DNA from: Pseudoxanthomonas sp. Root630
GTDB lineage: Bacteria; Pseudomonadota; Gammaproteobacteria; Xanthomonadales; Xanthomonadaceae
Direction: 5' to 3'
NCBI RefSeq assembly: GCF_001427585.1
Contig: NZ_LMGY01000012.1
Span: 1,350 to 55,000, forward strand
Length of the DNA: 53,651 bases
Notes under the pieces: model-generated
Seen by the model: the letters and a program-made list of their open reading frames with translations, nothing else
Databases searched by the model: none
What the model was told of the DNA's origin: nothing
Program-made: the position numbers and the translations under genes
In this document: piece by piece, positions 17,846 to 25,948 of the stretch
Layout of the letters: each line of letters begins with the position of its first letter
How positions within the stretch are numbered: the first letter of the stretch is position 1

Positions 17846-18948
17846 GCCGGCACGTGCTCCGGCGCATCGTCGTCCTGCGCAAGCTCGTGGAACGGCACGC
17901 GCAGGCGGCAGGCGACGCCGCGCGGCACCATCGCATCCAGGCGCAGGTCGGCGTCGTCGCCATACAGCTCGCGCAGCCGCAGGCGCGTGTTCGCCATGCC
18001 GATGCCGTGTCCGCCATCGCTGGGCTGGCCCAGCGTACTGTTGCCGTTGCGCACTTCGATCAGCAGGTGCCCGCCCTCGCGGCGGCAGTCGATCTCGACG
18101 CGGTCCTCGCCGACGTTGCGGCCGATACCGTGGCGGATCGCGTTCTCGACCAGCGGCTGCAGCACCAGGCTGGGCACGGCGGCATCGAGCGTGTCCGGCG
18201 CCACGTAGATGCGGGTCTCCAGGCGGTCCTTGAAACGCCGGCGCTGGATGCCGAGGTAGAGTTCGAGCAGTTCCAGTTCGCGCCGCAGCGAGATTTCCTG
18301 GCCGTCGTAGTCTTCCAGGAACGCGCGCAGCAACTCGCTCAGCTTCAGCAGCATGTCTTCCGCCGACAGCGTGTCCTCGTCGAGCAGGGTGACGATGGCG
18401 TGCAGCGTGTTGAACAGGAAGTGCGGCTGCAGCTGGGTCTTGAGCACCTGCAGGCGCGATTGCGCGAGTTCGGTCGCGAGCTGGCTGGCCTCCAGTTCGC
18501 GCCGTGCCTTCTCGGCGTGGAACTGGATGGCCTGCTGGATGGCGAACAGCAGCCAGTAGGTCAGCAGGCCGATGGCGAAATGCTGCTCCAGGAAGTATCC
18601 CAGCTGTTCGAAGAAACCGCTGGGTTCGAACAGCGTGGAGACCAGTGCGCCGATCATCATCGCGACGAAGGTCGTGCACAGGCTGGCCACCAGCTGCTTG
18701 CCCAGCCCGCGGAAGCGCATCGTGTCGCGTATCGGATAACGCTCGGCCAGCCGGAACACGAGCGGCGCCAGCGCCGCCCAGGTGTACCACTGGATCAATG
18801 ACCAGCGGATCAGATCCCACAGCGGCCAACTGGGACGGTGCAGGCCGTTGTTGAGTTTCGTCTGCAGGGTGAACAACAGCGCGACCGCCGTCCACAAACC
18901 CAGATAGCGGAACAGGCCGATCTCGAGGGTGCCCAGTCGGATCTTCAT
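17842..18948 (-). CDS. LytS/YehU-type membrane histidine kinase
   Basis: A 368-residue sensor kinase. Several hydrophobic helices fill residues 10-155, followed by a coiled-coil stretch and the His_kinase domain with the phospho-acceptor motif LQPHFLFNTLHAI (His about 206). The ATPase part has LVLQPLVENAIRHGIG (N box) and GGHGIGMANTRLRL (G box). It is the cognate partner of the LytTR regulator that overlaps its 3' end. LytS-like kinases sense membrane state, pyruvate or peptides; the signal here is unknown. The ATG at 18948 is preferred over an upstream in-frame start because the longer form adds only a short non-conserved leader. Confidence 0.88.
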   Translation of the reverse strand: MKIRLGTLEIGLFRYLGLWTAVALLFTLQTKLNNGLHRPSWPLWDLIRWSLIQWYTWAALAPLVFRLAERYPIRDTMRFRGLGKQLVASLCTTFVAMMIGALVSTLFEPSGFFEQLGYFLEQHFAIGLLTYWLLFAIQQAIQFHAEKARRELEASQLATELAQSRLQVLKTQLQPHFLFNTLHAIVTLLDEDTLSAEDMLLKLSELLRAFLEDYDGQEISLRRELELLELYLGIQRRRFKDRLETRIYVAPDTLDAAVPSLVLQPLVENAIRHGIGRNVGEDRVEIDCRREGGHLLIEVRNGNSTLGQPSDGGHGIGMANTRLRLRELYGDDADLRLDAMVPRGVACRLRVPFHELAQDDDAPEHVPA

Positions 18949-19150
18949 GCGTGGTGTCCCGGAAGGTGGGGGCATCCTAGGCCGGGGTTCCGCGCGTGGG
19001 AAGCGTCACGCGCGCAGGGCTACGATTCGACCCGGCGCCGCGACGATTCATCCCGAATCCGTTGCCGGCATGGCGCGGGCGGCGCGAGATGCGGCCATCC
19101 GCCGCGCCCGCGTGGCCTTCGGCGGATCCCCTTCCCAACGGAGATTCGCC

Positions 19151-19549
19151 ATGCGCCCCCTGTCGATCCGCTTCGCCCTCGTCGTCGCTTTGTTGCCCGC
19201 CGCCGCTGCCATCGCCCACGCCGAGGACGTGTCGCGCGTGCACTACCTGGACATCGTCAACCGCGCCCATGAGCGACTGGTCGCGCTGTCGGCCGCGCCC
19301 GTCGGTGGCGAGCCCGTGCCCGTCGTCCTCGGTGAGGATCTACAAGGGGGCGGCAATTCGGCCACGGTGCGTCTGCCGCTGCAGGGCTGTGTGCAGGACT
19401 TGCGGCTCGAGTTCCGCAACGGCCAACAGGTGCTGTATCCGGCCGTGGATGTGTGCGCGCATCGCGGGTTGACGATCCTGCCTGCGCACGCCCGCCGGAT
19501 GACGGCAGAGGAACTGCAGAAGCAGCAGCGCGTCGCGCGCGGGGATTGA
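19151..19549 (+). CDS. small exported protein of unknown function
   Basis: A 132-residue protein with signal peptide MRPLSIRFALVVALLPAAAA and cleavage near AHAED. The mature part has two cysteines (LQGCVQDLRLEF, AVDVCAHRG) placed to form a disulfide, and a Lys/Gln-rich C-terminal helix. GGAG stands 8 bases before the ATG. I do not recognise the family. It converges on the GGDEF-EAL gene with only 7 bases between stop codons. Confidence 0.55.
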   Translation: MRPLSIRFALVVALLPAAAAIAHAEDVSRVHYLDIVNRAHERLVALSAAPVGGEPVPVVLGEDLQGGGNSATVRLPLQGCVQDLRLEFRNGQQVLYPAVDVCAHRGLTILPAHARRMTAEELQKQQRVARGD

Positions 19550-19556
19550 ACGCGCG

Positions 19557-22286
19557 TCAGCGCACCACGCTGAGCCGTCGCGGCGGGTGTTCGTCGCGCT
19601 GGAACAGCACGCGTTCGGGACGGTGCAGGGCGAAGCCCTGGCCGTAGTCCACGCCCAACGAACGCAGCGCTTCGCAGAGTTGCGGGCTGCTGACCCATTC
19701 GGCCACCACCTTCAGTCCGCGCTGATGGCCGATCTGGGCGATGGCGCTGACGATGGTGCGGCTCATCGGTTCGGTTTCCAGGTCACGGATGAAGCTGCCG
19801 TCGATCTTGATGAGGTCGACCGGCAGGTTCTTCAGGTAGCCGAACGACGACATGCCCGCGCCGAAATCGTCCAGCGCGATGCGGCAGCCGGCGCGGCGCA
19901 GCCGCTCGATGACGTTGACGACCTTCAGCAGGTTGCGCACCGCCACCGTTTCGGTGATCTCGAAGCACAGCGTGTGGGCGGGCACGGCGTATTCGGTGAT
20001 GCGGGCCAGGATGAAATCCGCTAGGCCATCGTCCTCGATGCTCGCGCCGGACAGGTTGATCGCGCAGGTGCCCAGGCGCATGCCGGAATGATGCAGTTGC
20101 GCGAAGTGCGCCAGCGCGTTGCGGATCACCCAGCGGTCGATCGCGGGCATCAGGCCATAGCGCTCGGCGGCCGGCAGGAACGCGCCGGGCAGGACCACGC
20201 CACCATCCTCGTCGCGCAAGCGCAGCAGCAGCTCGATGCTGGTCGCGGTGTCGCTGCCGTCGAGCGGGACGATCTCCTGGTAGTCCAGCAGCAGGCGGTC
20301 CTGCTCCACCGCCCAACGCAGGCGGCTGGCCCATTCCATCTCGCCCTGGCGGCGCGTGGTCTCGTTGTCCTGCCGGTAGACGTGTACGCGGTTGCGGCCG
20401 TTCTCCTTGGCCAGGTAGCAGGCGGTATCCGCCCACGCCAGCAGGTCCTTCAACGTCGGTTCCTGCTGGTCCACCACGACCACGCCGATGCTGGCGCTGA
20501 CGGTGTAGGTGCGGTCCTGCCAGACAAACATCAGCGCCTCGATGCACTCGCGCAGGCGTTCGGCCAGCGCCTGCGCGCCGTCGGCATCCACGTGGAAGGC
20601 CATCAAGCCGAACTCGTCGCCGCCCAGTCGCGCGAGCACGTCGCCGCCGCGCAGCTGGTGGCGCATCGCCAGCGCGAGTTGGGCGAGCAGCTGGTCGCCG
20701 GCCATGTGGCCGGAGACGTCGTTGATCAGCTTGAACTGGTCCAGGTCGATGTAGAGCAGCGCGCACGGGTCGGTCTGCACGCGGCCCTTGCGCTCGTGCA
20801 GCGCCTCTTCCACGCGACGTTCGAATTCGCGGCGGTTGCAGAGCTCGGTCAGCGCATCGTGCGTCGCCTGGTAGCTCAGGCGCTCCGTCAGTTCGCGCTG
20901 CTCGGAAATGTCGGTGGCGACCATCAGCAGGTGGGCCTGGCCTTCCATGTCCACCTGGGCGATCGACGCGTTCGCCCAGAACGCATCGCCGCCCGGACTG
21001 AGCAGCACGGCTTCCAGGTTGCCCCAGTCGTTGCCGATGGCATCGGCATCGCGTGCGCGATGCTGCAGCTGTGGATCGGAGAACAGCGCGGACAGCGGCA
21101 GGCCGGTCGGGTCGCCCAGGCGCAGGCGCGCGGCCTGGTTGGCGTAGACGATGCGGCCGTCGCGCGCATCGGCCAGCAGCACCAGCGCGGGCAGCAGTTC
21201 GTTGAGCGTGCGGAAGCGCAGTTCGCTTTCGCGGAAGCGCTCGCTCATCTGTGCGCCCAGCGCGACCGCACGCTGGCGGGTGGTGGTCAGCGACCACACC
21301 AGGGCCGATAGCAGCAGGCTGATGAGGCCGCCGCCCACGAGGATGGCCTGCAGCCGCCCCAGGTCCAGCGGCTGCGGACGCGGCAGCAGCTCGATGCGCC
21401 ATTGGCGGCCACCGAAGTCCAGGCGGCGTACCTGCGCAGGCAGCCCTGGCGCCGTGGCCGTACCCGAGTCGTAAAAAGGATGCGCATCCGCCGTGGCGTC
21501 GTGCAGGCGTACCCGGAAGCCATCCAGCACGGGGCCGGACAGCGCGCTTTCCACCATCGGCTCCAACCGGATGCCGATGGCCAGTGCGCCCAGTTCGCGT
21601 GCGCGGCGCTGGTTGGGCGTGGTCGGCGTGGGGCCCTGCGAGTACACCGGCAGGCGCAGCGTCACGCCCAGCGGGTTGTGGCCGGCCGGCGTGGACTGGC
21701 GCAGCGCGAACGGCGCGGAGACCACCACCGTGTCGGTATCGCGGGCCTGCAGCAGGGCGGTCAGGTTCGCCTTCTGGGTCGCCATGTCGAAGCCGATCAA
21801 TGCCGTGTTGGCTTCGTACGGCGCCACATAGACATAGCGATACGACACCTGGTCGGCCAGCGGCTGCCCGGCCGGCGTGCGGCGGGCGAATGCCATGGAC
21901 GTGTACGCGCCCGGCTGCAGCGGGCTGCGCAGGCTGGCGTGGTACTGGCTGAAGTGCGCCTGGTCCATCCGGTCGTTGGACAGGAACACCGTCTGCATCG
22001 CGCGCAGCATCGAGGCCGCCTGCTCCAGCGGCACCCGCAGGCGGGCGACGCCGGCGTCGGCCAGGGCGCCACGGTGCTCATCGGCGCGGTCCTGCAGATC
22101 GTTCCACTCGCGATGCGCGACGAACGCCGTGCACAACAGGCCCGCCAGCAGCACAGTCGCCGCCCATGCCGTCGGGGGCAGGCCGAGGCGGCGGTCGGGC
22201 GACCCCGTGGCCGCCGCACTGGCGTGCCCGGGGGACGTGTGGGTGGCTTCCACCAGCAGCATTCCTGCGTTGAAGGGGACGGCCAT
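19557..22286 (-). CDS. CHASE-PAS-GGDEF-EAL c-di-GMP protein, EAL site degenerate
   Basis: About 909 residues. Domains in order: transmembrane helix (AWAATVLLAGLLCTAFVA), periplasmic CHASE-like sensor, second helix, PAS domain, GGDEF domain and EAL domain. The cyclase loop GGDEF is intact (about 555-559), with an RGGD inhibitory site before it. The phosphodiesterase domain deviates: EAL reads ELL (about 685-687) and the late AEGVE block reads AEWVS, while DDFGAG and KIDGSFI are kept. It may therefore be mainly a cyclase, or a conditional hydrolase. The start is uncertain: ATGs at 22286 and 22262 both precede the first helix, and neither has a well-spaced ribosome-binding site. Confidence 0.82.
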   Translation of the reverse strand: MAVPFNAGMLLVEATHTSPGHASAAATGSPDRRLGLPPTAWAATVLLAGLLCTAFVAHREWNDLQDRADEHRGALADAGVARLRVPLEQAASMLRAMQTVFLSNDRMDQAHFSQYHASLRSPLQPGAYTSMAFARRTPAGQPLADQVSYRYVYVAPYEANTALIGFDMATQKANLTALLQARDTDTVVVSAPFALRQSTPAGHNPLGVTLRLPVYSQGPTPTTPNQRRARELGALAIGIRLEPMVESALSGPVLDGFRVRLHDATADAHPFYDSGTATAPGLPAQVRRLDFGGRQWRIELLPRPQPLDLGRLQAILVGGGLISLLLSALVWSLTTTRQRAVALGAQMSERFRESELRFRTLNELLPALVLLADARDGRIVYANQAARLRLGDPTGLPLSALFSDPQLQHRARDADAIGNDWGNLEAVLLSPGGDAFWANASIAQVDMEGQAHLLMVATDISEQRELTERLSYQATHDALTELCNRREFERRVEEALHERKGRVQTDPCALLYIDLDQFKLINDVSGHMAGDQLLAQLALAMRHQLRGGDVLARLGGDEFGLMAFHVDADGAQALAERLRECIEALMFVWQDRTYTVSASIGVVVVDQQEPTLKDLLAWADTACYLAKENGRNRVHVYRQDNETTRRQGEMEWASRLRWAVEQDRLLLDYQEIVPLDGSDTATSIELLLRLRDEDGGVVLPGAFLPAAERYGLMPAIDRWVIRNALAHFAQLHHSGMRLGTCAINLSGASIEDDGLADFILARITEYAVPAHTLCFEITETVAVRNLLKVVNVIERLRRAGCRIALDDFGAGMSSFGYLKNLPVDLIKIDGSFIRDLETEPMSRTIVSAIAQIGHQRGLKVVAEWVSSPQLCEALRSLGVDYGQGFALHRPERVLFQRDEHPPRRLSVVR

Positions 22287-22484
22287 CCAGGGCGGTGCCG
22301 ATCCCGGGAAGGGATGCAGGCTTCGTGCCAATCCGCCGATGTGTCGAAAGCACGGACTTGCGGGGCGTGCCCGCAAGCCGGTCCTTCACCGGACGGAAGT
22401 CGGATGGACCGTATGGGTCACTATCGGCCCTGCCTGCGCCATCTTGACCATGGCGCGTGCTTCGTCGCGATAACGTAAAGCGGG

Positions 22485-23294
22485 TTACGCCAACGGGTGA
22501 ATCGGAGAGGGACGGGTCATGCGCCTTCGCGTGGCCACCGGCCAGGCGTGGGTGTGCGGCGCAGGCTCGAGCGCGCTCAGGGACCGCTGCAGCAATGCGA
22601 GGTCCTGCAGGGCGCCCAGCTGGTCGACCAGTTCGGCGATGTCGCGCGTTGCCGCCGCCACGCCGTGGGTGGACACGCGCAACCGCTTCAGCGTGTTCAG
22701 TTGCATGCGCAGGCGTCGCGACTTGCGGCGCAGGTCATGGAGGTCGTCGAGGCTCCCGCTCGCCAGCGCGACCTCCTGGGAGCGTTGCTGGCGACGCACC
22801 GAACGGGCCAGGCCATGGCGGAGGTCGTTGGCGTGCAACCGATGCCACGGCAGCGCCCGCAGCCGTTCGGCCTCGCGGTGCGCCCGCGCCTGCCGTCGCA
22901 TGAAACCCGGATCGTCGGCGAGGGCGTTGGCCACCCGGTGCTCCTGCTGGTGGACCAGCAGCGGCCTGAGCGCGTCCCAGGTCGCCGCCTCGTCCGCGCT
23001 GCCGGCGTGGCGTGCGCAGTGATCGGCGGCGTCCAGCACGACCTGGCCGTCGCGCAGCGCCGACAGGCCCTTCGCCAGCGTCTTCAGTGCGTCATCGATC
23101 GTCCGCACGTCGGCCTTGCCGAGCGCGGCACGCACGAGCGCAAGCAGCGAGCGCAGGCGGCGGATGCTCTTGCGGGCCTCGTGCACGCCTGCCGGTGCCG
23201 CAGGTGCGGCCGCCAAGGCTTCGGCCAGCACCTGGATCTCGTCGGCGGCGAGCGCGGCGACGCGCTTGCCGGTTCGGGAAGAGGCTCCGGGCAT
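22485..23294 (-). CDS. CHAD domain protein
   Basis: A 269-residue all-helical protein of the CHAD family, rich in conserved His and Arg: VHEARKSIRRLRSLLALVR near the start and LHDLRRKSRRLRMQLNTLKRL later, the two halves of the fold. CHAD proteins bind polyphosphate and can localise to polyphosphate granules. No adenylate-cyclase-like (CYTH) domain is fused here. The ATG at 23294 is favoured over a GTG at 23300 because GGAG lies 7 bases ahead of it. Confidence 0.8.
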   Translation of the reverse strand: MPGASSRTGKRVAALAADEIQVLAEALAAAPAAPAGVHEARKSIRRLRSLLALVRAALGKADVRTIDDALKTLAKGLSALRDGQVVLDAADHCARHAGSADEAATWDALRPLLVHQQEHRVANALADDPGFMRRQARAHREAERLRALPWHRLHANDLRHGLARSVRRQQRSQEVALASGSLDDLHDLRRKSRRLRMQLNTLKRLRVSTHGVAAATRDIAELVDQLGALQDLALLQRSLSALEPAPHTHAWPVATRRRMTRPSPIHPLA

Positions 23295-23394
23295 CGGCAC
23301 GCTCCGGGGAGGGGAGCCGAGAGTCTACGGCGTCCCGCCGTGGCCGCCGCCGCGACATCGCTGAACGGCCCGCCGCCCGTCGGAAGGCGGACGC

Positions 23395-23423
23395 TTGGCG
23401 ACGGTCCCCGAAAAAGGTATAAA
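23395..23423 (+). promoter_or_regulatory. sigma-70 promoter of the RHH-like gene
   Basis: TTGGCG (23395-23400), a 17-bp spacer and TATAAA (23418-23423) make a good housekeeping promoter; transcription would begin near 23430. The -10 element sits inside the left arm of the large palindrome described separately. Confidence 0.6.
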
Positions 23424-23444
23424 TGATTTATACGATTTTCGGGG
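23406..23444. promoter_or_regulatory. 39-bp palindrome over the -10 region, probable operator
   Basis: A dyad centred on G23425. The inner arms GTATAAAT (23417-23424) and ATTTATAC (23426-23433) are perfect. The outer arms CCCCGAAAA (23406-23414) and TTTTCGGGG (23436-23444) are also perfect. Only the two bases between inner and outer arms on each side mismatch, so 17 of 19 positions pair. It covers the -10 box, the likely start site and the ribosome-binding G-run of the gene at 23450. Confidence 0.75.
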
Positions 23445-23449
23445 GCGCC

Positions 23450-23722
23450 ATGGTCAAGCAGCGAAAGTCGCGCGCCGCCGCGCCGATGGACAGCGTGGAC
23501 AAGCCCGCCAGGCTGGTCCGCGACAGCTTCACCATGCCGGCCGACGATTTCGCGCTGGTGGCCGTGATGAAGGCACGCGCGCTGCAGGCGCAACGGCCGG
23601 CGAAGAAGAGCGAGTTGCTGCGTGCGGGCTTGCATGCGTTGTCGTCGCTGTCGCCGCAAGCGCTGGCCAAGGCGCTGGATGCGCTGGCCCCGGTCAAGGC
23701 CGGGCGCCCGAAGAAGAAATAG
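23450..23722 (+). CDS. ribbon-helix-helix-like small DNA-binding protein
   Basis: A basic 90-residue protein. Its centre fits the ribbon-helix-helix pattern: a strand (ARLVRDSFTMP), helix 1 (ADDFALVAVMKARALQAQR), a turn and helix 2 (KKSELLRAGLHAL), flanked by basic tails (KQRKSR and GRPKKK). The KKSELLRAGL element is typical of RHH helix 2. This is a fold inference; no named family was recognised. The ATG at 23450 is preferred to 23423 because 23423 lies inside the palindrome and the predicted -10. GGGGG at 23441-23445 acts as ribosome-binding site. Dimeric binding to the overlapping palindrome would give autorepression. Confidence 0.6.
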   Translation: MVKQRKSRAAAPMDSVDKPARLVRDSFTMPADDFALVAVMKARALQAQRPAKKSELLRAGLHALSSLSPQALAKALDALAPVKAGRPKKK

Positions 23723-23807
23723 ACGTCGCGTCCGCGCGGCGAAACCGAACCGTCCTACGCATGCGCCCCACGGCGCGTGCGGTGTCCCCGTCCCGGATGT
23801 GTTGCCG

Positions 23808-24803
23808 ATGAACGTTGCCGCTTTCCTTCGCCGCCGCCGCGTGGCGCTCCTGTTGTCCTTGCTGCTGCTGGCGCCGGTGCTGGTGGCGTGGTCGCACGTG
23901 CACACGCGCGGCGATGCCGGTGCCGAGGCGCAGGCGGGCTATCGCGTGCAGGACCTGGACTGGGTGGACCCGGCGCGTGGACGCGCGGTGCCGGTGAAGT
24001 TGTTCTGGCCCGATACGGCACGCGCCGGCAAGGTGCCGCTGGTGGTGTTCTCGCACGGCATCGGCAGCGCGCGTGATGGCTACACCTACCTGGGCCGTTA
24101 CTGGGCGAAGCACGGCATCGCCAGCCTCCACGTGCAGCATGTCGGCAGCGACCGCACGCTGTGGGAAGGGAATCCCTTCGCGCTGGTGTCCCGCTTCCAG
24201 CAGGCGGCGGGCGATGCCGAAGCCATCGATCGCGTCCGCGACCAGCGCTTCGCGTTGGACCGCATTCTGGCGAGCGAATGGGGCGCGCACATCGACCGCG
24301 CGCGCATCGCTGCCGCCGGGCATTCCTACGGCGCCAACACCACGCTGATGTCCGCCGGCGCGCGGGTGGTGCGCCATGGGCAGGCGATCCAGCTACGCGA
24401 TCCGCGCATCCGCGCCGCGATCGTGATCTCCGCGCCGCCGTTCTATGGCGACCAGGATTTCCGCCCGATCCTGTCGGGCATCACCGTGCCCACGCTGCAC
24501 GTCACCACGGCCGACGACATCATCCGCATCCCCGGTTTCGGTTCCGGGGTGGAAGACCGGCTCAAGGTATTCGACGCGATCGGCGGCGCGCACAAAGTGC
24601 TGGCCGTCTACCGGCACGGCACCCACAACGTGTTCACCGATCACCGGTATTTCGATTCGCGCGAGGTCAGCGAGGACGTGAAGCGGGCCACCGAATCGCT
24701 GTCGCTGGCCTTCATCGACGGCACGTTCGGTGGCTCGCCTGCCGAACTCGCGCAGTGGCGCGCGCGTCACCGCGCGCTGCTGGCGCGCTACGAGACGCGT
24801 TGA
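23808..24803 (+). CDS. exported alpha/beta hydrolase
   Basis: A 331-residue hydrolase with an N-terminal membrane anchor or signal sequence (RVALLLSLLLLAPVLVAW). The fold markers are VPLVVFSHGIG (oxyanion region), the nucleophile elbow GHSYG (about residue 170), an acid near TTADDII and the catalytic His in RHGTHNVF. The family includes predicted dienelactone hydrolase-like and platelet-activating-factor acetylhydrolase-like enzymes; the substrate is unknown. It lies 85 bases after the RHH-like gene on the same strand and could be in its transcription unit. Confidence 0.78.
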   Translation: MNVAAFLRRRRVALLLSLLLLAPVLVAWSHVHTRGDAGAEAQAGYRVQDLDWVDPARGRAVPVKLFWPDTARAGKVPLVVFSHGIGSARDGYTYLGRYWAKHGIASLHVQHVGSDRTLWEGNPFALVSRFQQAAGDAEAIDRVRDQRFALDRILASEWGAHIDRARIAAAGHSYGANTTLMSAGARVVRHGQAIQLRDPRIRAAIVISAPPFYGDQDFRPILSGITVPTLHVTTADDIIRIPGFGSGVEDRLKVFDAIGGAHKVLAVYRHGTHNVFTDHRYFDSREVSEDVKRATESLSLAFIDGTFGGSPAELAQWRARHRALLARYETR

Positions 24804-24804
24804 C

Positions 24805-25155
24805 TCAGGTCGCCGACCACACGGCCAGCTCGTAACCATCGGGATCGGTGAACTGGAAGCGCCGTCCGCCGGGGAAGGCGAAGATGGGCTTCGTGATGCG
24901 CCCGCCGGCAGCGTCGACCTTCGCCAGGCTGTCCTCCAGCGCCGTCGAGTACAGCACGACCAGCGCGCCGCCCGGCTGCGCCGCGTCGTGGGTGAACCCG
25001 CCGGTCAGCCGGCCATCGCGGAACTCGCAATAGTCCGGGCCGTAGTCCTGGAACGTCCAGCCGAACGCCTCGCCGTAGAACGCCTTCGATGCAGCGATGG
25101 AGGCGACGTTGAACTCGATGTAGTCGATGCGGTGGTGCTGGTCGGCGGTGCTCAT
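24805..25155 (-). CDS. VOC (glyoxalase/bleomycin-resistance) family protein
   Basis: A 116-residue protein with a single vicinal-oxygen-chelate domain made of two beta-alpha-beta-beta-beta units: HRIDYIEFNVASIAASKAFYGEAFGW, then ALVVLYSTALEDSLAKVDAAGG and FQFTDPDGYELAVW. The metal-type positions (first-strand residue, Glu near the end) are partly present. Substrate unknown; many such proteins are uncharacterised. It converges on the hydrolase gene with one base between the stop codons. Confidence 0.8.
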   Translation of the reverse strand: MSTADQHHRIDYIEFNVASIAASKAFYGEAFGWTFQDYGPDYCEFRDGRLTGGFTHDAAQPGGALVVLYSTALEDSLAKVDAAGGRITKPIFAFPGGRRFQFTDPDGYELAVWSAT

Positions 25156-25225
25156 GGCGGGCGTCCGTGGAAGAGGCCGTCAGTCTGGCCGAGTCCGCGC
25201 GCCCTGTCTTGGCGAAATCGGACAG

Positions 25226-25936
25226 TCAGTCCGCGACCTGCGCGATCAGCTGGGTGGGCGTGAGGCCGGTAAGCCGGCGCGCGTCGCCGGCCAGCTGCGC
25301 GGCGTCGTAGTAGCCCGCGTCGAGCGCGGCCCCCAGCAGGGTGGCATGGCGGTGCCGATGCTGCAGGAAGCGTTGCAGCCGCAGGATGCGCGCCAGCAGC
25401 TTCGGTCCATAGCCGAACGCCTCGTCGCACTGGCGCAGCAGGGTGCGTTCGGTGAGGCCGAGATCCCGCGCGAGCTGCGCGACCGAGGCGGGCTGCGTGC
25501 GCGATAGGCGCGCATGCACGGCCTGCATCGCGCGGTCGCGCGGTGGCGTGTCGGACAGGATCCGCTCCGCGAGCCAGGCCATCGCATCGTCCTCACGTTC
25601 CGCCAAGCGTTCGCCCAGCGCGCTCAGGCGGGGACGACCGATATCGCGCAGGTCCACGCGCTGGTCGGCGAGGGCGTGCAAGGGGACACCCAGCCAGCGC
25701 GCGGCCGCGGCCGGTGCGAACCGCAGGCCCTGCAACCGGCGAGCCGGCGCGATGTGCGCGTACTGCGCGTGCGTATCCGGTCCGGCGATGCTCAGGCGCG
25801 CGCCATCCCACAGCAGGTCCACGCAGGCATCCGGCAGCACCAGCGCGGGCGCGGCCTGCGCCCCCTGCACGTAGTCCCAGCGGCAGAGCAGGGGCTGGCC
25901 GGGCGCGAGGTCGAGTTGTCGGTAGCGGCCGCTCAT
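25226..25936 (-). CDS. AraC-family transcriptional regulator
   Basis: A 236-residue regulator. The N-terminal region (about 1-130) resembles the DUF6597 ligand-binding half (LVLPDACVDLLWDG, RRLQGLRFAPAAAARWLGVP). The C-terminal AraC-type double HTH has ASVAQLARDLGLTERTLLRQ and LGAALDAGYYDAAQLAGDAR, with the closing LTGLTPTQL. The target is unknown; the adjacent VOC gene is a candidate by proximity, 70 bases downstream on the same strand. Confidence 0.85.
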   Translation of the reverse strand: MSGRYRQLDLAPGQPLLCRWDYVQGAQAAPALVLPDACVDLLWDGARLSIAGPDTHAQYAHIAPARRLQGLRFAPAAAARWLGVPLHALADQRVDLRDIGRPRLSALGERLAEREDDAMAWLAERILSDTPPRDRAMQAVHARLSRTQPASVAQLARDLGLTERTLLRQCDEAFGYGPKLLARILRLQRFLQHRHRHATLLGAALDAGYYDAAQLAGDARRLTGLTPTQLIAQVAD

Positions 25937-25948
25937 GCAGGCAGGGCG

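Noticed and set aside
23423..23449. ATG at 23423 as start of the RHH-like gene
   Set aside because: It lies inside the palindrome and overlaps the predicted -10 box; ATG 23450 has the ribosome-binding G-run and starts the basic segment.
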